Source: Bacillota bacterium (GTDB taxonomy: Bacteria > Bacillota > Clostridia > Christensenellales > UMGS416). Taken from it: a stretch of 42,353 bases of DNA. This document shows positions 1 to 7,654 of this stretch, in pieces. The translations under genes and the position numbers were made by a program. Numbering within the stretch: position 1 is the stretch's first letter; the number at the start of each line of letters is the position of its first letter. A model generated the notes under the pieces. That model was not told the DNA's origin. It saw only the letters and a program-made list of their open reading frames with translations, and searched no databases. The stretch is from the NCBI GenBank assembly GCA_023428265.1, contig JAEYYW010000092.1, forward strand, positions 1-42,353, in the 5' to 3' direction.

Positions 1-1155
1 GGACACCTTGGTTTCCGAAGTGGTGACCGCCAGCGCTTCCACACCGGCATCGGAAAGGGCGGCATAGAACCGGCCGGCCACGCCGGGTTGGTGCTCCATG
101 CCGGGGCCCTCGATGGCAATTTTGACAATATCCTCCCGGGCGGTCACGGTGCAGCCCTCCGCCGACTCGGCAATGCCCCGCACAATGGGCAGCGCCTGCG
201 CCATCATAAGCTTCGGCAGCGTGAACCCCAGACTGGTCAGGCCGCCGGAGGGCGCGGTGGACGCGATGATGTCCACATTGATCTGGGCGTTCCAGAGCGC
301 TGCGAAGAGCTGCTTTTCAAAACCACGGCCCACCGGGATTGCCCGCACCGAAATCAATGACTGATTGCCGTCGGTGGAGATTGCGGTGACGGCGGTGGAG
401 GCAGTGAGCATGTCCTTCATGCTGTAAAGCCCAGGCCCCCGCCCGGCCAAAAACTCAGCTGCCCGCAAGGCGCCTGCGGTGAACACCTGCTTGGACTGCG
501 CGTGGTGGCAGATCGTCACCACCTCGTCGGGCATGATGAAGAGCATCTCATGCTCGCCCACAATGGTGCCGCCGCGCACGGCATGAATGCCGATCTCTCC
601 GCGGCTGCGCCGCTGGCTCATGCTGTGGCGGCCATAGGTGTAACTTTTGGAGTTCAGATAAACGGCGTTGATTTCATCCGCGATCATCAGCGCCGTGCCG
701 CTGGGCGAGTCCACCTTGGTGTTGTGGTGTTTCTCGATGATCTCCACATCGGCCGCGTCACCCAGGAAAGCGGCGGCCCGGCGGCAGAGATCCACAGCGA
801 GGTTCACTCCCAGGCTCATGTTGGCCGACCGGAAGATGGCGATGTGGCTGCTGGCCCGCTCAATGAGCTTCAGGTCTTCGGCGGAAAAGCCGGTGGTGCA
901 CAACACAATCGCCACGCCTCTGGGGATGGCAAAGGAGAGCAGGTCCGGCAGCGCCTCCGGCCGGGAAAAATCCACGATGACGTCCACATCGCCCACAGCC
1001 GCGGAAATGCCGCCATAGACGGGGAAGGGATGCTTGACCGTTTCGGGGAACTTATCCACACCGGCCACAATGCGGAAGTCGGCCTGTTGCGCCGCAGATT
1101 GGGCCAGGGCCTGGCCCATGCGGCCGTTGCAGCCATTGATGAGCAGCTTGATCAT
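1..1155 (-). CDS. dapB: 4-hydroxy-tetrahydrodipicolinate reductase fused to aspartokinase-type ACT domains (partial)
   Basis: This is an NAD(P)H-dependent reductase of the diaminopimelate/lysine pathway, acting on the product of the adjacent dapA. Translating the minus strand from ATG at 1155 gives 385 codons without a stop to the window edge. Residues 1-250 are a complete DapB: nucleotide-binding GCNGRMG at 8-14, CTTGFS near 86-91, the EKHHNTKVDSPSGT catalytic/substrate block at 141-154, and a normal DapB-like end GLYSMKDML around 242-250. Instead of stopping, the frame continues into two ACT-like units: first about 265-330 (with NVDIIAST at 293-300), second from about 341 (EDIVKIAIEGPGM, HQPGVAGRFY). 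These resemble the paired regulatory ACT domains of aspartate kinase. The ribosome site GGAG lies 8 bases upstream, and the gene follows dapA after 45 bp. I infer amino-acid feedback control of the reductase. The fusion is read directly; its C-terminus is not visible. Confidence 0.9.
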   Translation of the reverse strand, partial: MIKLLINGCNGRMGQALAQSAAQQADFRIVAGVDKFPETVKHPFPVYGGISAAVGDVDVIVDFSRPEALPDLLSFAIPRGVAIVLCTTGFSAEDLKLIERASSHIAIFRSANMSLGVNLAVDLCRRAAAFLGDAADVEIIEKHHNTKVDSPSGTALMIADEINAVYLNSKSYTYGRHSMSQRRSRGEIGIHAVRGGTIVGEHEMLFIMPDEVVTICHHAQSKQVFTAGALRAAEFLAGRGPGLYSMKDMLTASTAVTAISTDGNQSLISVRAIPVGRGFEKQLFAALWNAQINVDIIASTAPSGGLTSLGFTLPKLMMAQALPIVRGIAESAEGCTVTAREDIVKIAIEGPGMEHQPGVAGRFYAALSDAGVEALAVTTSETKVS

Positions 1156-1200
1156 TCGTATCTCCATGCCGGCTCCTGCGCCTGAGCGCACCCGGCAAAA

Positions 1201-2079
1201 TCAAATCAGGTTCAGCTTTTCCATTTCCGCCTTGAGCCGGTTGAGCGCATCGGCTCCGATCGGCACCAAAGGCAGCCGCACCGTGGCCTTGCAGATGCCC
1301 ATCAGCTCCAGGGCGGCTTTCACCGGGATAGGGGAAACCTCCGTAAACAGGGCGTCCACCAGGGGCTTCAGGGCAAATTGCAGCACCCGGCTGCCGGCCA
1401 CGTCGCCTGCGAGGAATTTCGCGCAAAGGTCGTGCGTCTGCCGGGGGGCAATGTTGGCCACCACAGAAATCACGCCCACGCCGCCGCAGGCCAATGTGGG
1501 CAGGATGATGCCGTCCTCCCCGGAATAAACAGCCAGCTTGTCGCCGCAAAGCCGGGCAATGTCGGTGACCTGCCCGAGGTCGCTGCTGGCTTCCTTGACG
1601 CCATGGATGTTGGGATAGCCGGCCAGCTTCGCCACAGTGTCCGCCTTCATGTTCAGGCCGGTGCGCGGCGGCACGTTGTAGAGAATCACCGGCGAGTGCA
1701 CCGCGTCGGCGATGGCCTTGAAGTGGGCCACTAAACCGGCCGGGGTGGTTTTGTTGTAGTAAGGCGTGACAACCAGAAGCCCGTCCGCACCCAATGCCTC
1801 AGCCTTCTTTGCCAGCGCAATGGCATGCGCCGTGCTGTTGCTGCCGGCGCCGGCGATCACCGGCACGCGCTTGGCGGCCCGTTCAATCGTATATTTAATG
1901 ACGTCTTCGTATTCCTCTTCGGTCAACGTGGCTGGCTCGCCGGTGGTGCCGCAGGCGACCAGGGCGTCGGTGCCGTTTGCAATCTGAAAGTCGATGAGCC
2001 TGCCGAGAGCGTCAAAGTCGATCCCGTGATCCGTCATGGGCGTGACCAGCGCCACACCTGACCCGGTGAACAGCGGCAT
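1201..2079 (-). CDS. dapA: 4-hydroxy-tetrahydrodipicolinate synthase
   Basis: DapA condenses pyruvate with aspartate semialdehyde, the first committed step of diaminopimelate and lysine synthesis. The 292-residue length is normal for the TIM-barrel DapA/NAL family. The signature residues are present: CGTTGE at 43-48, PYYNK with Tyr107-Tyr108, YNVPPRTG starting at Tyr134, and the Schiff-base lysine Lys162 in VKEASSD. The start ATG at 2079 has AAGGAG eight bases upstream. It is the first gene of a dapA-dapB unit transcribed from a sigma-A-like promoter at 2145-2174. The leader is only about 60 nt, so no lysine riboswitch fits in it. Confidence 0.96.
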   Translation of the reverse strand: MPLFTGSGVALVTPMTDHGIDFDALGRLIDFQIANGTDALVACGTTGEPATLTEEEYEDVIKYTIERAAKRVPVIAGAGSNSTAHAIALAKKAEALGADGLLVVTPYYNKTTPAGLVAHFKAIADAVHSPVILYNVPPRTGLNMKADTVAKLAGYPNIHGVKEASSDLGQVTDIARLCGDKLAVYSGEDGIILPTLACGGVGVISVVANIAPRQTHDLCAKFLAGDVAGSRVLQFALKPLVDALFTEVSPIPVKAALELMGICKATVRLPLVPIGADALNRLKAEMEKLNLI

Positions 2080-2144
2080 TTTGCAACACTCCTTGCCGTG
2101 GTTTGATCGGCGTTTCCAGTATATACTATGCGCCTGTTCGTATT

Positions 2145-2174
2145 ATCTTACAACGGAGGCATCGCGCGTGTCAA
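2145..2174 (-). promoter_or_regulatory. Promoter of dapA-dapB
   Basis: On the minus strand TTGACA (2174-2169) is followed after 18 bases by TAAGAT (2150-2145), close to the sigma-A consensus. Predicted transcription begins near 2138, giving a short leader to the dapA start. The rest of the 2080-2413 intergenic region holds the divergent promoter for the Lrp-type gene and GC-rich sequence in which I see no gene. Confidence 0.7.
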
Positions 2175-2341
2175 TAAATGGGGGTGCTGGGAAGCGGCGT
2201 CAATTCACCGGCTGCAGCCCTCTAGCCCGGCACTGCTGAAAGCCGCGCAAACCCAGCGCCTGTGGCAGCGCAACGCTCTGAACAAGCCCCGCCCGGCAGC
2301 TTAATATTTTCCGCCATATCAGCATTCCGCTTCATAGTTTT

Positions 2342-2369
2342 TTGACATCAGGATGAAAGATGGTAAAAT
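2342..2369 (+). promoter_or_regulatory. Promoter of the Lrp/LysE pair
   Basis: TTGACA (2342-2347), a 16-base spacer and TAAAAT (2364-2369) form a good plus-strand promoter. A second -10-like TATAAT is at 2384-2389. It drives the Lrp-type gene starting at 2414 and points away from the dapA promoter about 170 bp away. Confidence 0.65.
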
Positions 2370-2413
2370 CTGAAGCAAAAAGATATAATCTCCTAAACAT
2401 GCGGAGGTGCGCC

Positions 2414-2851
2414 ATGGATATGATCGATCAATCGATCCTCGACTGCCTGAAGGCCAACGGCCGGGCGACCGCATCGGAAATCGGCAGGGCCGTGAGCCTG
2501 TCGGTGCCGGCGGTGAGCGAGCGGATCAGGAAGCTGGAGCAATCGGGCGTGATTGAGGGCTACACGGTGCGAATCAACCGCCACAAAACAGGCCATCGCC
2601 TGCTGGCCTTTGTGATGGTGGGCATTGGCCGCAACGAATACACAGAGGGCTTCAAGGCAGCCGTGGTGAAGTTTGAGGAAGTGCTGGAATGCCACCACAT
2701 CGCCGGCGAATATGACTACCTGCTGAAGACCTGCACCGAAGACACCCAGGCGCTGGACCGCTTCCTCTCCAACCTGAAAAAGATCCGGGGCGTCTCCCGC
2801 ACCAACACAGCGATCGCGCTTTCCTCGTTGAAAGAGGAAGTGAACAGATGA
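2414..2851 (+). CDS. Lrp/AsnC family transcriptional regulator
   Basis: A 145-residue protein of the usual Lrp/AsnC size. The N-terminal helix-turn-helix spans about residues 5-45 (DQSILDCLKANGR, then SEIGRAVSLSVPAVSERIRKLE), followed by the hinge GVIEGYTVRIN. The C-terminal half is a RAM/ligand-binding domain with the AGEYDYLL segment typical of the family. The frame is open further upstream, but ATG at 2414 is preferred because GGAGG (2403-2407) sits six bases before it. It overlaps the LysE-type exporter by four bases (ATGA). This arrangement suggests an amino-acid sensing regulator of its own exporter and perhaps of the divergent dapA operon; that role is inferred. Confidence 0.9.
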   Translation: MDMIDQSILDCLKANGRATASEIGRAVSLSVPAVSERIRKLEQSGVIEGYTVRINRHKTGHRLLAFVMVGIGRNEYTEGFKAAVVKFEEVLECHHIAGEYDYLLKTCTEDTQALDRFLSNLKKIRGVSRTNTAIALSSLKEEVNR

Positions 2852-3498
2852 AAACGACGAGCATCCTCTTCAAAGGGTTTCGGTTTGGCATGCTGCTGCA
2901 GCTGGCCGTGGGGCCTGTGTGCCTGTTTGTGCTGCAGTCGGCCTCGGCAAAGGGGTTTTGGGCGGCGCTGTCCGCAGCGGCGGCAGCCACGCTGGTGGAC
3001 GCCACCTTCATCGCGCTGGCGATCCTGGGCGTGGCTGCGGTGGTGGAGCGGCCAAACGTGAAGCGGCGGCTAAAGCTGGCCGGCGCGGTGGTGCTCCTCC
3101 TGTTTGGCGGTGCCACGGTGCTGGGAGCCTTCGGGATCCCGGTGTTGCCCGGCCTGAACCTGAGCGCTGGCGGGCTGCACCCCTTTACGGGCTCGCTGCT
3201 GCTCACATTGTCCAACCCGCTCACAATCCTGTTTTGGGCCGGTGTGTTTGCCGGCAAGGTGGCGGAGCTCAACCTGGAGAAACGGGGCGTGTGGCTGTTT
3301 GGCGCGGGGGCGCTGGCCTCCACGGCGGTGTCGCTGACCGTGGTCTCGCTGCTGGGCGGGCTCCTCGGGGCGCTGCTGCCGGAGCTGGTGATTCAAGTGC
3401 TCAACGGCCTGGTGGGTGCGGCCCTCGTGTTCTTCGGCATCAGGATGGCATTGCCGAAGCGCGCCGCCGCAACAGCTGCAGGGAGTGCTCTTTCGTGA
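2848..3498 (+). CDS. LysE/RhtB-family amino-acid exporter
   Basis: A 216-residue, very hydrophobic protein with about six membrane segments. The N-terminal stretch GMLLQLAVGPVCLFVLQ matches the LysE family pattern (G-x-x-x-G-P). A second family-typical stretch is LLLTLSNPLTILFWAG near residues 118-133. Its ATG overlaps the Lrp-type stop codon, so the two are translationally coupled. The family exports basic or neutral amino acids. Lysine is an attractive substrate given the neighbouring dap genes, but substrate specificity cannot be read from the sequence. Confidence 0.85.
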   Translation: MKTTSILFKGFRFGMLLQLAVGPVCLFVLQSASAKGFWAALSAAAAATLVDATFIALAILGVAAVVERPNVKRRLKLAGAVVLLLFGGATVLGAFGIPVLPGLNLSAGGLHPFTGSLLLTLSNPLTILFWAGVFAGKVAELNLEKRGVWLFGAGALASTAVSLTVVSLLGGLLGALLPELVIQVLNGLVGAALVFFGIRMALPKRAAATAAGSALS

Positions 3499-3513
3499 CA
3501 CACCGAGCCTCTG

Positions 3514-4404
3514 TCAATAAACCCGGCCCTTTCTGGCCTGCTCCAACGCGGCAATGTCCAGCTTCTTCATGCCGAGCATTGCCTTTGTGGCCCTCGAAAC
3601 CTCCTCGTCGGTGCCGCCGGCCATGAGGTCACTCATGTTTGCAGGCACAATCTGCCAGGAAACACCGAACTTATCTTTGAGCCAGCCGCACTGCTCGGCC
3701 TCGGGAACGTGGGAGAGCTTCTCCCAATAGGTGTCAATCTCCCGCTGGTTGCCGCAGCGCACCATCAGTGAAACCGCTTCGTTGAATTCGTCCTCCCCAC
3801 CCATCCCGTGGTCCATCAGCACAAGCTGGACGCCGTTTACATTCAGTTCCCCATAATTGATCCGCGCGCGGGCGTCCATGGCCTCACCGGGGCTGTAATG
3901 GCTCACATGGCCAATGCTGGAGTCCGGAAAAACTGACCGGTAATACTCCAACGCGTGCTCGGCATGGCCGCAGGCATGACCTCCGAAGAGCAGCACCGGC
4001 CGAATCCTGTTTTTCTCATCAGCCTGTTCGGCCTGCATGAGCTGCCAATTCACACCATATCGGTCAGCAACCCAGGCGTAGCGCTTGCTGAACGGGTATT
4101 CCCCCAGCTCCATCAGCTCCGAGCCGCCCTCGGTGAGCACGGCATGCAGGCGGTCCACTTCCTCTGCCGTGCTGCAGGCAACCATAAAGGAAATGGAGGG
4201 GTTGAACTTGAAATAGGGCCCGGCGTTGATCGCCACAAACTCCAGGTTGGCCAGCCGGAAATCCACGATGTCCACATCGCCGGACGGAGTCTCAGAAATG
4301 CGGTGGATCCCGGTAACTTCAGAACCCTCAAACAGGCTCGTGTACCACCGCGCTGCTTCTATCGCATCGCGGTCAAACCACAAATGCGGCACAATGTTAT
4401 ACAT
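3514..4404 (-). CDS. Two-domain VOC family protein (PhnB / 3-dmu-9_3-mt type)
   Basis: A 296-residue protein made of two tandem glyoxalase/VOC-fold units. The first covers about residues 1-125 (HLWFDRDAIEAARWY, ending GVNWQLM) and the second about 133-255 (VLLFGGHACGHAEHALEYY, ending FGVSWQIVP). Each has the PhnB-like order of an aromatic N-terminal strand, YxSxF, and a terminal (V/S)WQ. Such proteins are often annotated as 3-demethylubiquinone methyltransferase-like, but ubiquinone chemistry is not expected in this kind of anaerobe and the real substrate is unknown. The start has AAGGAGG with good spacing. It is convergent with the LysE-type gene. Confidence 0.85.
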   Translation of the reverse strand: MYNIVPHLWFDRDAIEAARWYTSLFEGSEVTGIHRISETPSGDVDIVDFRLANLEFVAINAGPYFKFNPSISFMVACSTAEEVDRLHAVLTEGGSELMELGEYPFSKRYAWVADRYGVNWQLMQAEQADEKNRIRPVLLFGGHACGHAEHALEYYRSVFPDSSIGHVSHYSPGEAMDARARINYGELNVNGVQLVLMDHGMGGEDEFNEAVSLMVRCGNQREIDTYWEKLSHVPEAEQCGWLKDKFGVSWQIVPANMSDLMAGGTDEEVSRATKAMLGMKKLDIAALEQARKGRVY

Positions 4405-4523
4405 GTTATAGCCTCCTTCGAGGCCCGGCCCGCAGGCAAAGCCAAGATAAAATCAGATAAAACAAGTATATACAAAAGTATCCAACCGGCAGTGACGGAA
4501 ATCACGCCGGAGCGAGAAATCAA

Positions 4524-6002
4524 TCAATCCCATTGGGTGACGGCAGCCTTCTTCCCTTTCACGTAAATGTCATTCCGGTTGATATAAGACTGACTGCGGC
4601 AGCGAAGGAGCTCCCTCCGGCCTTCTTCGTTTCGGGTGTATTGCATGTCATATTTGAAGCCAGTTCTATCCAGCGCCTGTGCAAACAGCTCAACCGTTTC
4701 CTTTTTGGCAGACAAGATGACAGGGCACGCATAACTTTGCGAGTAGTCCTTCCAGCTGAACAGGAGTAGTCGCACGCGCCTGATCACCAGATAGCGCGGG
4801 TTATCAATGGCAGTCAGCATTTCTCGCACAGCGCGGGCAAACACACTCTTTTCATGGGCGGTAGCCCCGGTGAGCGCAAAAAAGACGGCCGTATCCTCTT
4901 CATTGGAGCGCACCAGCAATTGCGCATGAAGGCTTTGGATTTCTCCGGTTTGGCGCAACGAAGCCAGGATGCTGCTGCAGATGGCACGGATGACCTGTTT
5001 GGGAAACAGATTGGCGATCCTGATCGCCGCAGGCAATAAAAACAGCAATGCCAGCACAACCATCGCCACAGGCAAAGCGGCCTCCGGGATCCCCCTCAGG
5101 GAGCGCAGCACAGTGTTGGCCACCAGTGAAAACCCTGTGTAGACACCGGCCCAGATTGCCTCATTGAGCAGATTGAGAAACAAGAACCCATTGGGCAAAG
5201 AAGCCTTTGGTACTTGGCACATTTCCACAATCTCCGGATGCAAGGGACCGCGCACTGCAGCATTCCACTTCTCCGCCAATCCATCGCGGTCAGCGGCGAG
5301 CGCCAGCATCTTGCCATTGATTGCTTCAATACCCTTTTGGTGAAAAGGCGGCTTCAGGATGCTGACACGGTCGATACCGCTCTCGATTGCCACACCATCG
5401 AAAGAAGGTGCAAGAAAACACTCAAACCGGCGCACAAGGGTCTGGTAATCTTCCCCATAAATCCGGTCATAATGGATGCCGCTGCTCCACATCGAGGCCA
5501 AGCCATGCTGCAAATCCAGATACGGCGGTTCCACTGTAACCAGGTGCCAGATGTTGGACACCTTGTTTGGATGCTCCGGGTCGATGCGGATCGCCCGCCC
5601 CCGCATCTGGTTGGAAAGCATGAAGCTGCCCACGAAGCTTGCAAGGATCAGGCTGTTGATGCAGGGCGAATCCCACCCCTCGCCCAACAGTGACTTGGTG
5701 CCCACTAGGATGTGGATCCAGCCCCGGCGGAATGCTTCTGTCAGGATTTCCACCTTGTTCTTATTGCTGCTGTCAAAGGTCATTTCATAGAAATCAGTGG
5801 TGCGGACCTGCCTGAATGAGCAGGGCACGCTCCTCTCACAGGCCAATTCGCGGATGGCCGGCAGCGATGCGCTCGGCACAATCACCAGCGAGCCGGTCAG
5901 CACCGCAGCCCGAATGCCTGGCCCTGCTGCCCGCCGCACCGCCTCAAACACCGGCACAGTGCCCATTGCGTCAATGGGGGCATCGGTGCCCACCAGCCTC
6001 AT
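4524..6002 (-). CDS. SF2 helicase, C-terminal half of a split gene (with membrane segment)
   Basis: A 492-codon frame continuing the helicase of the upstream frame. It carries the second RecA lobe: motif V-like LVGTKSLLGEGWDSP and motif VI-like QMRGRAIRID, where the arginines contact ATP in SF2 enzymes. The middle contains one clear membrane segment (PEAALPVAMVVLALLFLLP) and a weaker hydrophobic one before it. The C-terminal 170 residues are of unknown function. Its ATG overlaps the stop of the N-terminal half by four bases and has AAAGGA just upstream, so coupled translation of a separate polypeptide is possible. Restoring one A in the A5 run at 6010-6014, or a -1 slip there, would fuse both halves into about 908 residues. 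Confidence 0.75.
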   Translation of the reverse strand: MRLVGTDAPIDAMGTVPVFEAVRRAAGPGIRAAVLTGSLVIVPSASLPAIRELACERSVPCSFRQVRTTDFYEMTFDSSNKNKVEILTEAFRRGWIHILVGTKSLLGEGWDSPCINSLILASFVGSFMLSNQMRGRAIRIDPEHPNKVSNIWHLVTVEPPYLDLQHGLASMWSSGIHYDRIYGEDYQTLVRRFECFLAPSFDGVAIESGIDRVSILKPPFHQKGIEAINGKMLALAADRDGLAEKWNAAVRGPLHPEIVEMCQVPKASLPNGFLFLNLLNEAIWAGVYTGFSLVANTVLRSLRGIPEAALPVAMVVLALLFLLPAAIRIANLFPKQVIRAICSSILASLRQTGEIQSLHAQLLVRSNEEDTAVFFALTGATAHEKSVFARAVREMLTAIDNPRYLVIRRVRLLLFSWKDYSQSYACPVILSAKKETVELFAQALDRTGFKYDMQYTRNEEGRRELLRCRSQSYINRNDIYVKGKKAAVTQWD

Positions 6003-7249
6003 GCAGTCCTTTTTATGTGGTCAGTCAGCACCAGCATCCGCAGCGACTGCCCCATCTGCACCGACTCAGCCTCCACAATCCTTTGAATGCTCTCAAGCTT
6101 CCCAATGGAAGACAGCAGCGCGCGGGCTATCCCGGGGCTGGAGGCCAGGCGGATCTCCCTGCGTTCCACAAGGCCGCATTGCATAAGCTCCCTTTTCAGC
6201 TTCTCAGATGTGCCCTCTGAAAAGATCGCGGGGTTTTCAATTACAAAGGAAAATGCCGTCTCCGCGAAAGCCAGCGTAGCACTGGGCAGTTTGCCATTAG
6301 GGAGCAACAGTTGCACCAATCCCTTGGGGATGGCCTTCCCACCGGCCTGCGCAAGGCTCAGAAGCGCGATATAGCCCTTTGCGTTATCCAGGATTTCTTC
6401 CTCTCGGACCCGGTAGTTTATCAAAATGCCGCAGTTGGTGAGGATTTCATCCAGAAACGGGCTCTTCACAATCTTCTGGGTGCAGGTTAGCGCCTTGGCT
6501 TGATAACTTCGCGCCGCCTCCATTTCGGCGGCAGTGGGATAGTTGAAATAGATATAGTCCTGATGAGGGCAGAGCGACCCCTGCGCCACCAACTGCGGTA
6601 CGAAAATCTCCTCATCGATTTCGCCGCACATGGAAGTATAGCGGTCCCACTCGCTTGCGGAGCTGTCATACGGCGGCGTGGCGGTGAGTGACACCACTGT
6701 CATTTCAGACTGCACGGCAGCAACAAACGCCTCGAGCGACTTTTGCCACTCGCTGCGCAGATGGTGCGCCTCATCCAGGCAAAGTGTTTTGATCCCGGCT
6801 GCCCTGATCGTGGCAATCAGATCAAAGCCCGCAAAATCCTCCCGCTGTGCTTCACCTTCCGGTTCGCTTTCCTCCTCGTCTTCCATGAGTTCATCCACGG
6901 AAACCATCTTCTTCCACGCGGCATGCAACGCCTGATAGGTCACCGATGTAATTGACGCGGGCTTCTTCAGATCATAACTGAAATAATCCTCCAGCCGCTC
7001 CCCATTGGGCAGAAATTTCGTAGCGAACCGCTCTCCCCATTGCTGGCGGATCGTGACAGAGGGTGACAGCACCAACGCGGCATTCCCCAATCGCCGGATA
7101 ATCTCCAGACCCAGGATCGTCTTGCCGCTGCCGGGCGCAGCCACGATATGAACTTTGTTATTGGTCATGTGGCGGTTCAGATTATCCAGCACATTCTTTT
7201 GATAATCACGGAATTCTCCATGGAATCGGACACGGTCAAAGTTACCCAT
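5999..7249 (-). CDS. SF2 DEAH-type helicase, N-terminal half of a split gene
   Basis: A 416-residue N-terminal RecA lobe of a superfamily 2 helicase. It has the Q-region-like RDYQ at 14-17, Walker A APGSGKT at 38-44, Walker B/motif II DEAH at 159-162, and motif III-like SLTATPP near 187-193. The frame stops just after LVLTDHIK, where the linker to the second lobe begins, so this half alone lacks motifs IV-VI. ATG 7249 is chosen over the upstream in-frame start because GGAAGG precedes it with normal spacing. It follows the small ART-like gene by 43 bp in a PHP/ART/helicase operon. The acidic run EDEEESEPEGE near 123-133 is unusual. Confidence 0.78.
   Translation of the reverse strand: MGNFDRVRFHGEFRDYQKNVLDNLNRHMTNNKVHIVAAPGSGKTILGLEIIRRLGNAALVLSPSVTIRQQWGERFATKFLPNGERLEDYFSYDLKKPASITSVTYQALHAAWKKMVSVDELMEDEEESEPEGEAQREDFAGFDLIATIRAAGIKTLCLDEAHHLRSEWQKSLEAFVAAVQSEMTVVSLTATPPYDSSASEWDRYTSMCGEIDEEIFVPQLVAQGSLCPHQDYIYFNYPTAAEMEAARSYQAKALTCTQKIVKSPFLDEILTNCGILINYRVREEEILDNAKGYIALLSLAQAGGKAIPKGLVQLLLPNGKLPSATLAFAETAFSFVIENPAIFSEGTSEKLKRELMQCGLVERREIRLASSPGIARALLSSIGKLESIQRIVEAESVQMGQSLRMLVLTDHIKRTA
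6000..6016 (-). other. Frame-change site in the helicase: A5 run, SD-like sequence and ATGA overlap
   Basis: On the minus strand the codons run ATA AAA AGG ACT GCA TGA. A -1 slip on the AAA codon (6013-6011) re-pairs perfectly with AAA and yields His-Ile-Lys-Lys-Asp-Cys-Met-Arg-Leu, joining the downstream frame exactly. The same AAAAAGGA also sits 5-6 bases before the ATG at 6002, as a Shine-Dalgarno would. So the site can be read as a programmed frameshift, as coupled reinitiation, or as a one-base deletion or assembly error. Confidence 0.6.
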
Positions 7250-7292
7250 ATGCACCTTCCACAATGGTTGTTGCGATCAATGGATTTCTCGT

Positions 7293-7637
7293 TTATCCAG
7301 AATACTCCTCTACGGCATCGATGCACCCCACAATATGCCGGTTGAATTCCTCTAATTCATCCGCAGGAATCCAATACTCCTGATGCCTGCTCGCACCAAC
7401 GGTCTTGACCTCGAAGCGGGCAAGATAGGCATCCTCCACCACAAATCGCAGCACATAGCCCCGATACCCGGAGCTTGGGTCAGTAGCATTCCATTCAGAA
7501 GCAATTTGCCTGGCATATTCGATGTTGAGTACAGGATAGAAAATCGGCTGCGTAAGCAAGCGGGGCGGAAAGGAGGCGAAGCCCCTGTCGCGGATCAACT
7601 CATATTCCCGATGCCCAACCGGCCGGTATAAAACCAT
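7293..7637 (-). CDS. Small ADP-ribosylation/crystallin J1-type protein
   Basis: A 114-residue protein with a recognisable pattern: start LYRPVGHREYELI, then FPPRL, then QPIFYPVLNIEYARQIA, and a conserved end IPADELEEFNRHIVG. Family members of this size are commonly labelled ADP-ribosylation/crystallin J1; the function is not established and I rely on memory of the family. There is no signal peptide or membrane segment. GGGAGG stands six bases before ATG 7637. It lies 17 bp after the PHP gene and 43 bp before the helicase, so co-transcription is likely. Confidence 0.6.
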   Translation of the reverse strand: MVLYRPVGHREYELIRDRGFASFPPRLLTQPIFYPVLNIEYARQIASEWNATDPSSGYRGYVLRFVVEDAYLARFEVKTVGASRHQEYWIPADELEEFNRHIVGCIDAVEEYSG

Positions 7638-7654
7638 GTACAGCCTCCCAATGG

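Noticed and set aside
2080..2180. Lysine riboswitch upstream of dapA
   Set aside because: The promoter leaves only about 60 nt of leader, far shorter than the roughly 170-nt lysine aptamer.
3514..4404. Ubiquinone methyltransferase
   Set aside because: The protein is a double VOC fold without a SAM-binding motif; the ubiquinone label of the family is a historic annotation.
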